Positions 23,451 to 35,308 of a stretch of DNA of 64,000 nucleotides are shown one piece after another. The DNA is from Actinernus sp. WN-2022. Taxonomy: Eukaryota > Cnidaria > Anthozoa > Actiniaria > Actinernidae. The stretch is taken from positions 11,244,269 to 11,308,268 of the forward strand of contig JAOWCC010000655.1 in NCBI GenBank assembly GCA_030867875.1, written 5' to 3'. The translations under genes were made by a program, and so were the position numbers. The notes below the pieces were generated by a model. It was not told the origin of the DNA, did no database searches, and saw only the letters and a program-made list of their open reading frames with translations. Within the stretch, counting starts at the first letter, position 1. Each line of letters starts with the position of its first letter.

Positions 23451-24324
23451 GAAACTCTAGTTAAAACTAGTTAGATTACAATATTCATGTATTCAGTATA
23501 TTGTTATTTACATATTTTTATTACTATTACTGATTAATGTTTTATGCTTACTAGCGCACGGCTTACTGGAAGGGCATTTTTATGAAGAGACTCATGTCTT
23601 CTCTAATAAGGACGTTCCTTTATTTTAAATTCATTTGCCTTTAGAAAAGACAGATAATCAAAACTTTATTACAAAAATATCACTACAACGTTTGTTTTTG
23701 ATTTCACGACCCGTATGACGAAATCAATTATTTTACCCATTAATTGAGTGAATCTTGTTAAACCTTCAGTGAAAAATATATATATTCGCCATGAACCCTT
23801 TTAGGAATTACTTACAAAAACAACACTTCAAGTTAGAAGCGTATTCTCGATAGCTGATACATTTATACTTAATATGGATTATAAGCTTATCGTTCACTTT
23901 AATCTCCATTTGTTACAATTGTTATGAAATATCAGCATTTCCTCATCAAAAGGATAAAGCACTTCTATTAGTTTTTTCCGAATCAAGAGAGCCTGTGGCC
24001 TAGACAGTAACTGATCGTGAGAGCAGAAGGATGCAAGACGCATCGTAGAGATCGTGAGATTCTAATGTTTTGGCTATAGCAATAATTGTTGAGAGGTAAT
24101 GGTATAATGGTTGATTAGTAATGGTTGGGCGGTATATGGTGACAATAGGTTTACTTTTTGTATCGCAAGTCTCATACAGACGATAACAGGCCTAGGTAGC
24201 ATCTGATGAGAATCACCTCACGTTTTCTTATGACCCCAAACCCTGTTTAGGCCGGACCTTACGCAATATAATATTAGGGAGTTTATTAAGAAACCACGTA
24301 CTTCGGTAACATCTAGGGCGATGG
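23451..24324. other. AT-rich intergenic DNA, nothing recognised
   Basis: No supported gene. A weak tRNA-like stretch near 24,000-24,065 is too poor to call. Confidence 0.45.
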
Positions 24325-25260
24325 CATAAAAAAATAGAGTTAATATTACAAAACACAACAAACTAGCTGTAAGGGAAAATTGACGCTTCCACCTACATTT
24401 TGACGACTGAAAAAAAAACACAACGTGAAAACTATTTACGTTTTCACATTTCATAGAGAACGTGAATGTCAAAAAGTAACCCACTTAACCGTTCGTTCGG
24501 CGTTCAGGGAACTCCATGCTTATCATGATATTTTTTGAATATTTGGGTGTGAAGAATAATTAAACTGAGGCAAATCAAGGAAATATCTGGTTTCTTAAAC
24601 TCTCCAATTGGAGAACGGCATGAAACAATAGTCTTAATTACAAAAGGCAATAACTGCACGTGAAAATGCACGCAGTCGCCTACATTTTGACCGTTCTCTG
24701 CAACGTGAACCTCAAATTTGACATTATAAAAGAACGCGAACGTAAGAAAGTAAAACACTCCGTTTTTGGTTCGGCATGAAAGGAACTCTATGTTTATCAT
24801 ATATATTTTCAAAAATGTAGATGTTGAATGCGATAAAAGGCGAATAAAAGAAACGATAAACACCTAATGACGCGATTAAACACTTTTTTTTACGTCCCGT
24901 CGTCACAGCTGCTGCCGTCCTGGGTGCGTCATTGTTTAATCATTGTTATTGACCAGGAATATGGTGCAAAACAATAGGGCTAATTACAAAATACAAATTG
25001 AAAACCATGTAATTATCGCCACATCTTGGCAATCATCTGCAGGACCAAAACTTGAATTTTTTTAACCCGAAATTGTACGTTTAGTAGAGGAGACGATCGT
25101 AAGAAAGTAAACTGCTCTGTCGTGCTTATTCTGTGTTATTCGAACATCTAGATGTGAACAGCGACCAAAGGCAAATAAATAAAACAACAAACACCTCATT
25201 TCGTAAGAAAACACTTTATCCCATCCGTCGGCGTTACAGCCTCTGCCTAATCCTGGTTCA
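24325..25260. repeat. Tandem repeat of three diverged units of about 300-340 bp
   Basis: Shared landmarks recur in order. TTAATATTACAAAAC or similar lies near 24,335, 24,635 and 24,978. A CTACATTTTGAC-like block lies near 24,392 and 24,682. AACGTAAGAAAGTAAA or similar lies near 24,465, 24,737 and 25,100. AAACACCT..T is near 24,857 and 25,190. The open minus-strand frames here (24,218-24,484 and 24,504-24,863) resemble one another because they lie on repeat units, so they are not called as genes. Confidence 0.6.
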
Positions 25261-25619
25261 CGTGTAATGCATTAGCGGCGCTTGTTCTTATCTCACCATT
25301 ACGCGCTTCGTCAGTGCGTCTGCCGCGCCTATTTCGCCTATTTCGCCTATTTTTATTAAGGGTCCAAATATTGGTGTTACAGATCACCACATGATGTAAA
25401 ACAAAGAAAACTATTGTCTTCTAAAGCAAAACAATACCCTGAAATACAAAGAACCATAACTTAGAACTTAGAATGTTTACTCCCAACTCATTAGTAGTGT
25501 GAACTAATACTGGGAGAGTGCAAGTGCGAGTGAGTGCAATAAATTAAATGAGCGAAATCGCTCTAAAAATGGCGTTGAAGTAGACTAAACTTAATAATAC
25601 TTATAGTGCAAGTGTAGTT
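25261..25619. other. Spacer, nothing recognised
   Basis: A short CCTATTTCG triplication lies near 25,328-25,352; otherwise unremarkable. Confidence 0.4.
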
Positions 25620-26060
25620 GAAATTAAAGAAAATGAAAAGTAATGGTTATCAAGAGTTTATAGTCTATTTAGATGGGCAGGTAGGCTCATTGTACGTATT
25701 TCTGAGAGCGCTAGTGTCTGAAATTGTTTTATGCTAGATGCAAGGACCACTGGCTCAGTAAGTTTGTTCCAAACACGAATGGCTCGATAACCCCAGAAAA
25801 CAACGAATCTGCTACACCAAGAAGCACTCAAGGAAACAAATGAAACCCGAGAGGCGTAGTCGAGAGGTTTTTATTGTTTTCTAAATATTTGGAATCCCCT
25901 GATGAAAGACGAACAATGTGTTTGAAATTATTTCTCATGCGAATGGTTAAACCGAAAAGTTACATATGCTTATTTTCAAACATCATTAACAAGTATTGCT
26001 TCCGTTTGACTGTTGTATATAACTTTTCCATAGATGGCTTTTTTTTTTGCTTCTGATAAC
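25620..26060 (-). pseudogene. LINE 3' end, C-terminal remnant
   Basis: On the minus strand broken frames give NNFKHIVRLSSG near 25,910-25,945 and then VFWGYRAIRVWNKLTEPVVL near 25,745-25,805. An RxWNxL block at the protein C-terminus is a hallmark of CR1/L2/Jockey-like LINE ORF2 proteins. The RT core is absent. Confidence 0.5.
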
Positions 26061-26680
26061 CTACAGCTAAAAAAACATTCCCGGGCGAGCATGCACCCGA
26101 ACCTCCCTAAAAACTGATATGAATCCTTGGGCTAGCAGATTGCCTGACGTAAAGAAATGGTAATGTGTCCTACCAAAGAACAATGGATTCCCGTGTATAG
26201 TTTGGAATACCAGCAACAAATGCTTTTTACATACACCAATGTAGTAATAACTAATTTTAATTAATGGTTTATTCTTAGCTCCTCTACATAGCAACTGAGT
26301 TTCACAGGCCGAAATGACAGTTATGTAAACATGCTTCTGATAACGCTGGTTTTACTATATACATGTTTTATAACTTGTATTTGTTGTTGTAAGGTTGGAG
26401 TAGGGGGATGTAAAAATAATAAGCTTCATTCTGGGTGGATTAATAAAAATTCACATAATCGGAAAACAATCACCTCCCCCTGTGGTATACATAATGAATG
26501 CAACGAAACATTGTTCGATAGTTTGAGCTTACGCTCCGTTTCAGATGGGGAACTTTTCATGCGCCGAATTCATTGCTAATGAGCCATAACAATAAATTTA
26601 GTTCATTAGCATTGGAAAGCACATGAAACGTTCGCCATCTCGGAAACGGGCCTTATTTGGTATAAATCTTTATGGACTTA
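26061..26680. other. Intergenic DNA, no supported gene
   Basis: Frames at 26,067-26,294 (minus) and 26,331-26,579 (plus) carry no recognised domain. Confidence 0.4.
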
Positions 26681-26925
26681 GGCCATGTTTACAAAACATC
26701 GGATAGCTTTTGTGTCGGCAAAAAAAAACTACCGCTAGTGTGAACAGGCACGGAGCAAGTCGGCAAAAAAACTATCTGCTACAAAGTATATCATTTTCTA
26801 GATCGGAGCGGCATCGGTCCGGCACAAAATACGCGCAGATAAAAGCGTTCCATGTGTGAACAGGAGGCCTATCCGTTATGGTTTTCTTGCCGGAAAAAAA
26901 ATCAATCTATGTTGTGAACATGGCC
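26681..26925. mobile_element. 245-bp Harbinger-like MITE with TTA target duplication
   Basis: The left end GGCCATGTTTACA and the right end TGTGAACATGGCC are inverted repeats. The trinucleotide TTA flanks both sides (26,678-26,680 and 26,926-26,928). A three-base TTA/TAA duplication with a short TIR is typical of PIF/Harbinger-type non-autonomous elements. It is non-coding. Confidence 0.8.
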
Positions 26926-26986
26926 TTAAACATCTATGCATGATACATTACGAGTTGCATGAAGTTTAATCGACAATCTATAATAT

Positions 26987-27342
26987 TTCTCTCGTCATTC
27001 GTGTATCCTCGTTTTATCGGTTTGATGAAAAGGCCTTCTGCTTGAATAATCAGTCAAGTCCAATCGATATCATTCTCGAACACCTGAGAATCTAATTTTA
27101 CCTCCCTTTGAAGCATCGGCTTCTAGACTAATTGCGTAGACTAATCTGTTACATTTAGGTGATCGTGATATGATACCAGCCGAGTCTATCAGTTTATCAG
27201 GTGCACTAGCCTGTCTATCAGGTTTCTAATTATTCGGTATTCAGGTTTATGAATGTTGTTTGGTACTTTGTAATCTTATTCACATCTTCCTTACAGGGAA
27301 ATGTTCGATGTCTGAGAGCTGTTTCCGTCGATCTAACAAGCG
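26987..27342 (+). repeat. Dispersed segment B, copy 1 (356 bp)
   Basis: The segment from TCTCTCGTCATTCGTG to TCTAACAAGCGATT is nearly identical to 34,446-34,803. Its nature is unknown. It contains a TTCCTTACAG acceptor-like stretch but no long frame. Confidence 0.9.
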
Positions 27343-27408
27343 ATTCTGTGTTGACACTTTATTTGGTGTCATTTATTTATAAGGGTTTGCATGGGTTGTT
27401 CTAGAAAG

Positions 27409-28241
27409 ATATAATTCTCGCAAATATTCACAGAGCGTTGTGTGTTCTCTGCGTGTTTATTTTACTTATTTTCATCGCTACAATTCAGACGAAAACCTCA
27501 GCTCTTAGGACTATTCCCATTAATCCATCGCTTTTATTGTATCGAGTCAGAACTACTGCGCCGAACTGATTGTAGCCTCGACTTGAAACTGAGTCTCCTT
27601 TCAAACGCTCTTATGATTGGTTGGGGATTTCTTTTGACCAATCAGATGTAGTTTCTCAAGAGATCTCCGTGGCTCAAAGTTAACGCAACAGTCAAGGAGT
27701 GAGCGCATCAAAGCTTCATAAATGGGCAAGTCAAGAACTGATCAAATCGCACTATATAACAAATTTCATAAGAGATCCAGTATTCGTTCACGTACCACCC
27801 GTAACCGCAAGGAGCTTACCATTCCCATACTCCGGTCAGCTTCAGGCCAAAGATCGTTCAACTATAGGAGCGTTCACTTATGGAATAATCTAGATAAAAA
27901 TCTTAAGTCATCAATAAGCCCTAAAATCGCACTTACTAGCTCCTGATATACCAGTGTAATTTTACGTAATTTCGAGTAATTTTTAATTCCTATCCTTACG
28001 ATCGATAGCATAAATTTTATATTTTACATTTAGTACTGTTTTCAAATTTTTTTAATTATATGTTGAAAAGCTCTATTGGATACGTATAATGAAGATATGC
28101 ATGTACTGTAGGTTTGAAATTTATTTAGTCAGAGAAAGGACATATATGCATTGAAAACATTTTCATTTCAGAACACCGCAGACAGAAGCTTGAAAGAGCA
28201 ATGTCTCAGAATACGTTTACCTGGTTATCTTTCAGTAATAT
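27409..28241 (+). mobile_element. 5'-truncated LINE 3' end, copy 1
   Basis: The plus-strand frame at 27,722-27,946 ends in RNRKELTIPILRSASGQ and then a VHLWNNLDKNLKSS block. This is the usual C-terminal tail of a CR1/L2-like ORF2 protein. The segment is repeated at 29,779-30,612 as part of a larger duplication and abuts the LTR of the neighbouring Gypsy element. Confidence 0.6.
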
Positions 28242-28795
28242 TGTCATGTATTGGTGGCAGAAACGGATAAAAATAAAATAAATAAATGTTTTATTTGTTA
28301 TAATAGCAGGCTGAGTATTACAGCTTACAGCTGGTGGGGCCTGCTTTTACTCCTCACACACTCCCCACTACATTAACTGTTTTGGACACACTACACTCGA
28401 CTCACGGTTGATTTTTACGAAGGGAGGAAAACGGGAGAACCAGGAGAAAAACCCTCGAATGCAGATAAATAATAAGGAATCAACAACAAACCTAACTCAT
28501 ATATGGTGCCCGAGCCAGGAATCGAACCCGGGACCACAGCGGTGAGAGACGAGTGTTTAACTACTGCGCCAACCTGCATCCCACGATAATAAGCATTCAA
28601 CTAGTTCGTAACCACAACACTATTTACTGAACTCCAAGTAAACTTAAACCATGAGGTCGGCCGTGATAACACAATAGATTGGCATGTTCCACGTGGGACG
28701 TTACGTCACGTATACCGGAAGTAATATTCTCCACTTCCCTATAACATAAAACACTAGTACAATAGCTCCCTAAACCAAAAAACACTAGTACAACA
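28242..28795 (-). mobile_element. Gypsy 3' LTR with embedded SINE
   Basis: In element orientation the LTR probably starts TGTTGTACTAGTG (28,795 downward) and ends ACATGACA at 28,242. The same LTR end occurs beside the leader at 40,455 and inside the duplicated block at 30,613. Removing the 317-bp SINE leaves about 230 bp. The LTR limits are inferred from TG...CA borders and from where copies match. Confidence 0.6.
28268..28584 (-). mobile_element. tRNA-derived SINE inserted in the LTR
   Basis: Read on the minus strand from 28,582, the head GGGATGCAGGTTGGCGCAGT carries an A box, and GGGTTCGATTCC (about 28,515-28,526) is a perfect B box. The body ends in an A/T-rich tail (28,268-28,286). GATAA borders both sides. 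The LTR remnant at 40,480 lacks the insert and reads GGATAAGAAACAC, confirming the insertion point. An unrelated A-rich tail and the poor cloverleaf argue against a working tRNA gene. Confidence 0.75.
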
Positions 28796-28825
28796 CATGT
28801 TGATGTATCAGCGATCGAGTTCATA

Positions 28826-29778
28826 ATCTTTGAACTTCTCTGGAAGCTTCACAATCCTTTCAGAACGCCTTAGTGCAGGCTGTTATGTCGGGTTTCTCTC
28901 GATGACGTTAGCCGCAGGTGGTTCTGGTATCGTAGTTGGAGGACTTAACGTGGCGTCTACGGGCTCGATAGTCCCCGGTATAACTGGTTGTGATGAAGGA
29001 ATCTTACTTGTTGAATCAGGAGTACCACCAGCTCCAACTCGCATTTGTTCCTTATGGCGTCGCCAAACCATGTCGTTCACCTGGCCCCGTCCATACGACT
29101 ACTCTGCCTTGCACCCATTTCGGCCTCTGGCGGTAATTGCGAACCCAGACTTCTTCATCTTCTCCGAAGGAAATAAAAGCAATCTTTTGATGACTTCTCG
29201 CTTCACATCACGTTTCAGTAGGTCTAGCCTGGGCTTCAGAATCCTACCGACCAGTGACTGTGCTGGGATATATCCCGTGGTTGCGTGTGGCACTGTGCGA
29301 TTAGCAAACAAGAATCTGTCTAACTTCTGTTGCAAAGGTTGATCCGTACGGTCAGCTTTAACGGCATTCTTAAAACTTGCACCATGCGCTCAGCCAAACC
29401 GTTTCTGGCTGGATGGTATAGGGAGCGCCAGTCACGTGTCGAATGCCATTCATGGCCATGAAATGCCAGAATTCGTCAGAGGTAAATTGCGGCTCATTAT
29501 CTGAGATCAGTAGTTGCTCGGGGAGGCCCATCCTCTCGAATAGAGAGCACAGTGTCACTACAGTTTCCGACGCTGTAGAATTCTGCATCACAAGATTTTC
29601 AGCCCATTTGCAGTGGGCGTCGACCATTAGCATCAGCATATTCCCTTGAAAGGGGCTCGCGAAACCAAAGTGGATGCGTTGCCATGGAAAGGCGGGGTAC
29701 TCTCACCGATGGAGTGGATTACGCACAAGATTCTTGGCGACCGTTTGACAACCTTCACACCTCCTTGCTAACGCTTCA
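28826..29778 (-). pseudogene. Ty3/Gypsy integrase core and C-terminal tail
   Basis: On the minus strand 29,370-29,639 reads VDAHCKWAENL...ISDNEPQFTSDEFWHFM. These are the first two Asp of the integrase DDE core (VDAxSKW and SDNG-like), followed by HVTGAPY. The expected third acidic position is not reached before the frame breaks near 29,395. Beyond it, a proline-rich C-terminal tail (29,080-28,883) and a KLPEKFKDY-like ending near 28,830 are typical of Mag-type Gypsy polyproteins. Frame breaks show the copy is dead. In the intact element the integrase would insert cDNA into host DNA. Confidence 0.75.
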
Positions 29779-31465
29779 ATATATAATTCTCGCAAATATT
29801 CACAGAGCGTTGTATGTTCTCTGCGTGTTTATTTGACTTATTTTCATCGCTACAATTCAGACGAAAACCTCAGCTCTTAGGACTATTCCCATTAATCCAT
29901 CGCTTTTATTGTATCGAGTCAGAACTACTGCGCCGAACTGTTTGTAGCCTCGACTTGAAACTGAGTCTCCTTTCAAACGCTCTTATGATTGGTTGGGGAT
30001 TTATTTTGACCAATCAGATGTAGCTTCTCAAGAGATCTCCGTGGCTCAAAGTTAACGCAACAGTCAAGGAGTGAGCGCATCAAAGCTTCATAAATGGGCA
30101 AGTCAAAAACTGATCAAATAGCACTATATAACAAATTTCATAAGAGATCCAGTATTCGTTCACGTACCACCCGTAACCGCAAGGAGCTTACCATTCCCAT
30201 ACTCCGGTCAGCTTCAGGCCAAAGATCGTTCAACTATAGGGGCGTTCACTTATGGAATAATCTAAATAAAAATCTTAAGTCATCAATAAGCCCTAAAATC
30301 GCACTTACTAGCTCCTGATATACCAGTGTAATTTTACGTAATTTCGAGTAATTTGTATTTCTTATCTTTACGATCGATAGCATAAAGTTTATATCTTACA
30401 TTTAGTACTGTTTTCATATTTTTTTAATTATATGTTGAAAAGCTATATTGGATACGTATAATGAAGATATGCATGTACTGTAGGTTTGAAATTTATTTAG
30501 TCAGAGAAGTGACACATGCATTGAAAACATTTTCATTTCAGAACACCGCAGACAGAAGCTTGAAAGAGCAATGTCTCAGAATACGTTTACCTGTGTTATC
30601 TTTCAGTAATATTGTCATGTATTGGTAGCAGAAACGGATAAAAATAAAAATAAATAAATGTTTTATTTGTTATAGCAGGCTGAGTATTACAGCTTATAAC
30701 TGGTGGGGGCCTGCTTTTACTCCTCATACACTCCCACTACATTAACTGTTTTGGACACACTACACTCGACTCACGGTTGATTTTTACGGAGGGAGGAAAA
30801 CCGGAGAACCCGGAGAAAAACCCTCGAATGCAGATAAGGAATCGACAACAAACCTAACTCACATATTGCCCGAGCCAGGAATCGAACCCGGAACCGCAGC
30901 GGTGAGAGACGAGTGTTTTACCACTGTGCCAACCTGCATCCCACGATAATAAGCATTCAATTAGTTCGTAAATACAACACTATTTACTGAACTCCAAGTA
31001 AACTTAAACCATGAGGTCGGCCGTGATAACACAATAGATTGGCATGTTCCACGTGGGACGTCACGTCACGCATACCGGAAGTAACACTTCCCTAGACCAC
31101 AAAACACTAGTACAACACATGTCGATGTATCAGCGATCGAGTTCATAATCTTTTAACTTCTCTGGAAATGCCCGAATTCGTCAGAGGTAAATTGCGGCTC
31201 ATTATCTGAGACCAGTAGTTGCTCGGGGAGGCCCATCCTCTCGAATAGTTTCCGACGCTGTAGTATTCTGCATCACAAGATTTTCAGGCCATTTGCAGTG
31301 GGCATCGACCATTAGCATCAGCATATTCCCTTGAAAGGGGCCCGCAAAACCAAAGTGGATGCGTTGCCATGGAAAGGCGGGGTACTCTCACCGATGGAGT
31401 GGATTACGCGCAAGATTCTTGGTGACCGTTTGACAACCTTCACACCTCCTTGCTAACGCTTCAAT
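29779..31465. repeat. Large tandem duplication, unit 2 (internally deleted)
   Basis: Positions 29,779-31,167 match 27,409-28,846, comprising the LINE 3' end, the LTR (30,613-31,117) and a second SINE copy with its B box near 30,866-30,876. Positions 31,168-31,465 match 29,462-29,778 from the integrase. The unit lacks the integrase C-terminal 615 bases. After it, the Gypsy sequence continues into the integrase zinc finger. Confidence 0.85.
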
Positions 31466-32360
31466 GTCTTCATCCATTCGTGGCCACCACGTGTACTCTC
31501 GCGCGAGTCAGTGCATTTTACCCATCCCGATATGTGTAGGGTCTCGAGGACTCTCTCTCTTTAGTTAGTTTGGTAGGGACAACTACTCGATTTCCCCACA
31601 TGAGGATCCCATGGTGTAGGGTTACGGTACGTATAAGGAGTGATCTCTGGATGTGCCTCACCAGTTTCCCAGCCGGACGTCACGAGCTGTACTGCGCTCA
31701 CAAGCAGGGGCTTTCTGTTTGTTTTCTTCCTTAACTCTCGCTCTGTGACTGATAAGATGTCGACAATGCCCACGTGAATCATCTCCACCTCATCTGGTTC
31801 GTTCTTTTGGGACTGCACTAGCGGCAAACGAGACAAACCGTCGTAGTTCGAGTGCTGCTTGGTCGCTCGATACTTGATCCCATACGAGAACGCTCTGAAG
31901 AAAAGACACCTGCGTCCCAGTCGCGCGGCTACAGTGACTGGTACAGTCTCGCATGGATCCATAATGTACTTCAGTGGCTTATGGTCCGTCATCAAGATGA
32001 ATCGACGACCCTCCAAGTAAGACTGAAACTTCCGAACACCTCAGTAAAATCCCAGCGCCTCCTTCTCTATCTGCGCGTATTTCCGCGTATTTCCGTCAGC
32101 GAGCGAGAAGTGTACGCGACAGGCCTCTCACTACCGTCAGGCATTCGATGTGATAGCACAGCGCCTAGGCCATACGAGGAGCTGTCACACGCAAGAATCA
32201 CGGGAAGTTCCAGGTCACAGTGTGTCAGCACTTTGTCTTGTAGAAGCATGTTCTTGACTGAGTGGAAACTGCACTGCTGGTCCACCCATGGCCCATTTGC
32301 AAAAGCTGATGAAGCGGTGCCAAATGTGTGACCAAATCTGGCAGAAAACGCGCATAGTAC
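31466..32360 (-). pseudogene. Ty3/Gypsy RNase H and integrase zinc finger
   Basis: Read right to left: LVQYYARFLPDL (about 32,325-32,360) at the RT-RNase H border, then the RNase H core ILACDSSSYGLGAVLSH (about 32,160-32,210), YTSRSLTEI, and MTDHKPLKYIMDP (about 31,950-31,990). A spacer follows, then the integrase HHCC finger near 31,400-31,520 with HIGMGKMH and CEGC. The order is RT, RNase H, integrase, as in Ty3/Gypsy. Residues and spacing resemble the Mag group. Stops and one shift near 32,070 inactivate it. The RT lies on the far side of a LINE insertion, at 35,436-36,105. Confidence 0.8.
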
Positions 32361-33939
32361 TGGACTAAGAGAAAATATTAGAGGGAACACTTTAATTCCA
32401 ATATGACCAACATGAAAAATATATGGTCAGGTATTCGTTCTATTATCAATATTAGTAAATGTAAAGACACTTCTATCCCAAGGTTATTAGTCAATAATAA
32501 ATATATTGACAGTCCTGATGACATAGCTAACACCTTAAACATTTTTTTTATTAATATTGGTAAGTCAACAGAAAAATATATTGTTAAAGGTAATCATAGT
32601 CCATCTCATTATCTTCGAGGTGACTACCCGCATTCTATTTATCTTAAACCTGCATGTTACCACTTTATCTTACACCTGTTACCATCCATTATTGACCAGC
32701 TGAACAGTAATAAATCTGTTGAACCTAACAGTATACCAGTAACTTTACTGAAGATTCTAAAAAATCATATTTGTGAGCTCCTGGCTTCATTAGTGAACGA
32801 CTCCTTTAGTTCTGGAATCTTCCCTATTAAGCTTAAAGTTGCTAGAGTTACTCCAATTGTTTTAAAAAAGGTTCTAGCTATATAGATCTGATAAGGATAA
32901 CTATAGGCCAATATCTGTGCTATCAATTTTCAGTAAGATCTTTGAGAAAATGATGCACCAGCATTTGTACAGTTATCCTGAAAAATATGACATTCTTTAT
33001 TGCCTGCAATTTGGTTTCAGGAAGAAAATGTCTACTTCACATGCACTCATTAGTATCTCAGAATTGATACGTAAAGCAATGGATAATCAAGAATTTGGCT
33101 GTGGAATTTGTATTGATCTTAAAAAGGCTTTTAATACAGTTAACCACTCAATTATACTATCTAAATTAAATCATTATGGTATCAGAGGTGTTGCCAATGA
33201 CGGGTTTAGTTCTTACCTCTCAAATAGAGGGCAATTTGTTACCTTACATGGTAATAATTCCGCCACTTTACCAATAAACTGTGGTGTGCCACAGCTCTCT
33301 ACTGGGACCTAAATTGTTTTTATTATACATAAATTACTTGCCCAATACCTCCTCTATACTGAGATTTCATTTGTTTCCAGATGACACAAGTATTTTTACT
33401 CTTCTAAAAATCTTAAAACCCTTGAAAGTACTGTAACTAAGGAACTTCAAGCTGTTGCTGATTGGATGAGAACAAATAGATTAGCCTTAAGTTTGCAAAA
33501 AAACTAATTTTATATTATTTCACTCTAATTTGCATAAACGTTCCCAGCCGTTAAACATCAAGTCTGATGATACCAACATTACACAAGTTAATTCAGTTAA
33601 ATATTTAGGAATAATATTTGACTCAAATCTATATTGGAAACCTCATAAAAATCAACTATCTCTAAAATTGTCCAAAACTGTTGGTATTTTATCTAAGATT
33701 AGGCATTTTGTCAATACTGATGTCTTAGTTATGCTCTATAATGCATTAGTCTATCCTTTTCTTAATTATAGTATTCAAACTTGGGGACTTACCTATCCCA
33801 GTTACCTAAACCCAATTTCTAAAATTCAAAAAATGTGCAAGGATAATTACTTTTTCTGAACTTCGCTCGCATTTTTTGAAATCCTTTGTTGAAATCTCTG
33901 AGAATGTTGAAATTCACTGATGTTATTACTCTCCAAATA

Positions 33940-34441
33940 TCCTGTTTTGTTTTCCAATGGACCCGTAATCTAACCTCTCATAGCTTCAAAGTTTATTTGA
34001 ATATGTATCCTCTGTTTATTCTTATTCAACTCGTCAATCTAGCTGTAACAATTTTTATTTCAAACTTGTCAAAACAACTCAGTATGGTTTGCGTTCCCTT
34101 CAATTTACTGGCTCGCAAATGTGGAATTCACTTCCCAAAGCTAAGACATTAAAAATGCTCCCTCCCCTTCTTCTTTTCGCCGTCGCTTTTCAAATTATTT
34201 ATTAGATAATTATACTCATTAGATATTGTATGTATTAACTAATACTGTCACTAGATATTGTATACATTAATATTTTTTGTAATTATTTAGAAAAATACTA
34301 TATCTTCAAACGGTATTTATTTTACTAGATTTCCCCAATCACCTAGAATGTTAGGGTCATCCTCTCGATTAGCTCTGCTATTAGGATGACCCTTACTCAA
34401 TTTGTGTAAATAGTTTTATTTTCTTCCTATTCTTCTTATAT
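33940..34441 (+). repeat. LINE tail segment A
   Basis: The sequence from TCCTGTTTTGTTTTCC to CTTCTTATATTCT recurs nearly unchanged at 34,804-35,308. Segment B lies between them. Confidence 0.9.
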
Positions 34442-34445
34442 TCTA

Positions 34446-34803
34446 TTTCTCTCGTCATTCGTGTATCCTCGTTTTATCGGTTTGATGAAAAGGCCTTCTG
34501 CTTGAATAATCAGTCCAGTCCAATCGATCTCATCCTCGAACACCTGAGAATCTAATTTTACCTCCCTTTGAAGCATCGGCTTCTAGACTAATTGCGTAGA
34601 CTAATCTGTTACATTTAGGTGATCGTGATATGATACCAGCCGAGTCTATCAGTTTATCAGGTGCACTAGCCTGTCTATCAGGTTCCTAATTATTCGGTAT
34701 TCAGGTTTATGAATGTTGTTTGGTACTTTGTAATCTTATTCACATCTTCCTTACAGGGAAATGTTCGATGTCTGAGAGCTGTTTCCGTCGATCTAACAAG
34801 CGA
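34446..34803 (+). repeat. Dispersed segment B, copy 2
   Basis: Near-identical to 26,987-27,342. It sits exactly between the two copies of LINE tail segment A. No coding function was seen. Confidence 0.9.
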
Positions 34804-35308
34804 TTTCCTGTTTTGTTTTCCAATGGATCCGTAATCTAACCTCTCATAGCTTCAAAGTTTATTTGAATATGTATCCTCTGTTCATTCTTATTCAACTCGT
34901 CAATCTAACTGTAACAATTTTTATTTCAAACTTGTCAAAACAACTCAGTATGGTTTGCGTTCCCTTCAATTTACTGGCTCGCAAATGTGGAATTCACTTC
35001 CCAAAGCTAAGACATTAAAAATGCTCCCTCCCCTTCTTCTTTTCGCCGTCGCTTTTCAAATTATTTATTAGATAATTATACTCATTAGATATTGTATGTA
35101 TTAACTAATACTGTCACTAGATATTGTATATATTAATATTTTTTGTAATTATTTAGAAAAATACTATATCTTCAAACGGTATTTATTTTACTAGGTTTCC
35201 CCAATCACCTAGAATGTTAGGGTCATCCTCTCGATTAGCTCTGCTATTAGGATGACCCTTACTCAATTTGTGTAAATAGTTTTATTTTCTTCCTATTCTT
35301 CTTATATT
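34804..35308 (+). repeat. LINE tail segment A, second copy
   Basis: Matches 33,940-34,441 with very few substitutions, including the CACCTAGAATGTTAGGGTCA block. It then continues into the true LINE tail (35,309-35,431). Confidence 0.9.

Larger units (their letters stand above)
27409..29778. repeat. Large tandem duplication, unit 1
   Basis: This unit contains a LINE 3' end, the Gypsy LTR with its SINE, and the Gypsy integrase C-terminal region. Unit 2 (29,779-31,465) repeats the same order, but about 615 bases corresponding to 28,847-29,461 are missing. The junction at 29,778/29,779 joins GCTTCAAT to ATATAATTCTCGC. Confidence 0.85.

Noticed and set aside
24218..24906. Pair of similar minus-strand frames (possible duplicated gene)
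   Set aside because: Similarity follows from underlying tandem repeat units. The frames are AT-rich and lack recognisable features.
28500..28584. Functional tRNA gene on the minus strand
   Set aside because: Good A and B boxes, but the acceptor and anticodon stems do not pair, it has a SINE body and tail, and it is inserted in an LTR.
28830..29342. 170-residue plus-strand frame
   Set aside because: It is antisense to the Gypsy integrase C-terminal region. No independent domain.
31852..32331. 159-residue plus-strand frame
   Set aside because: It is the antisense of the Gypsy RNase H region, which explains its openness.
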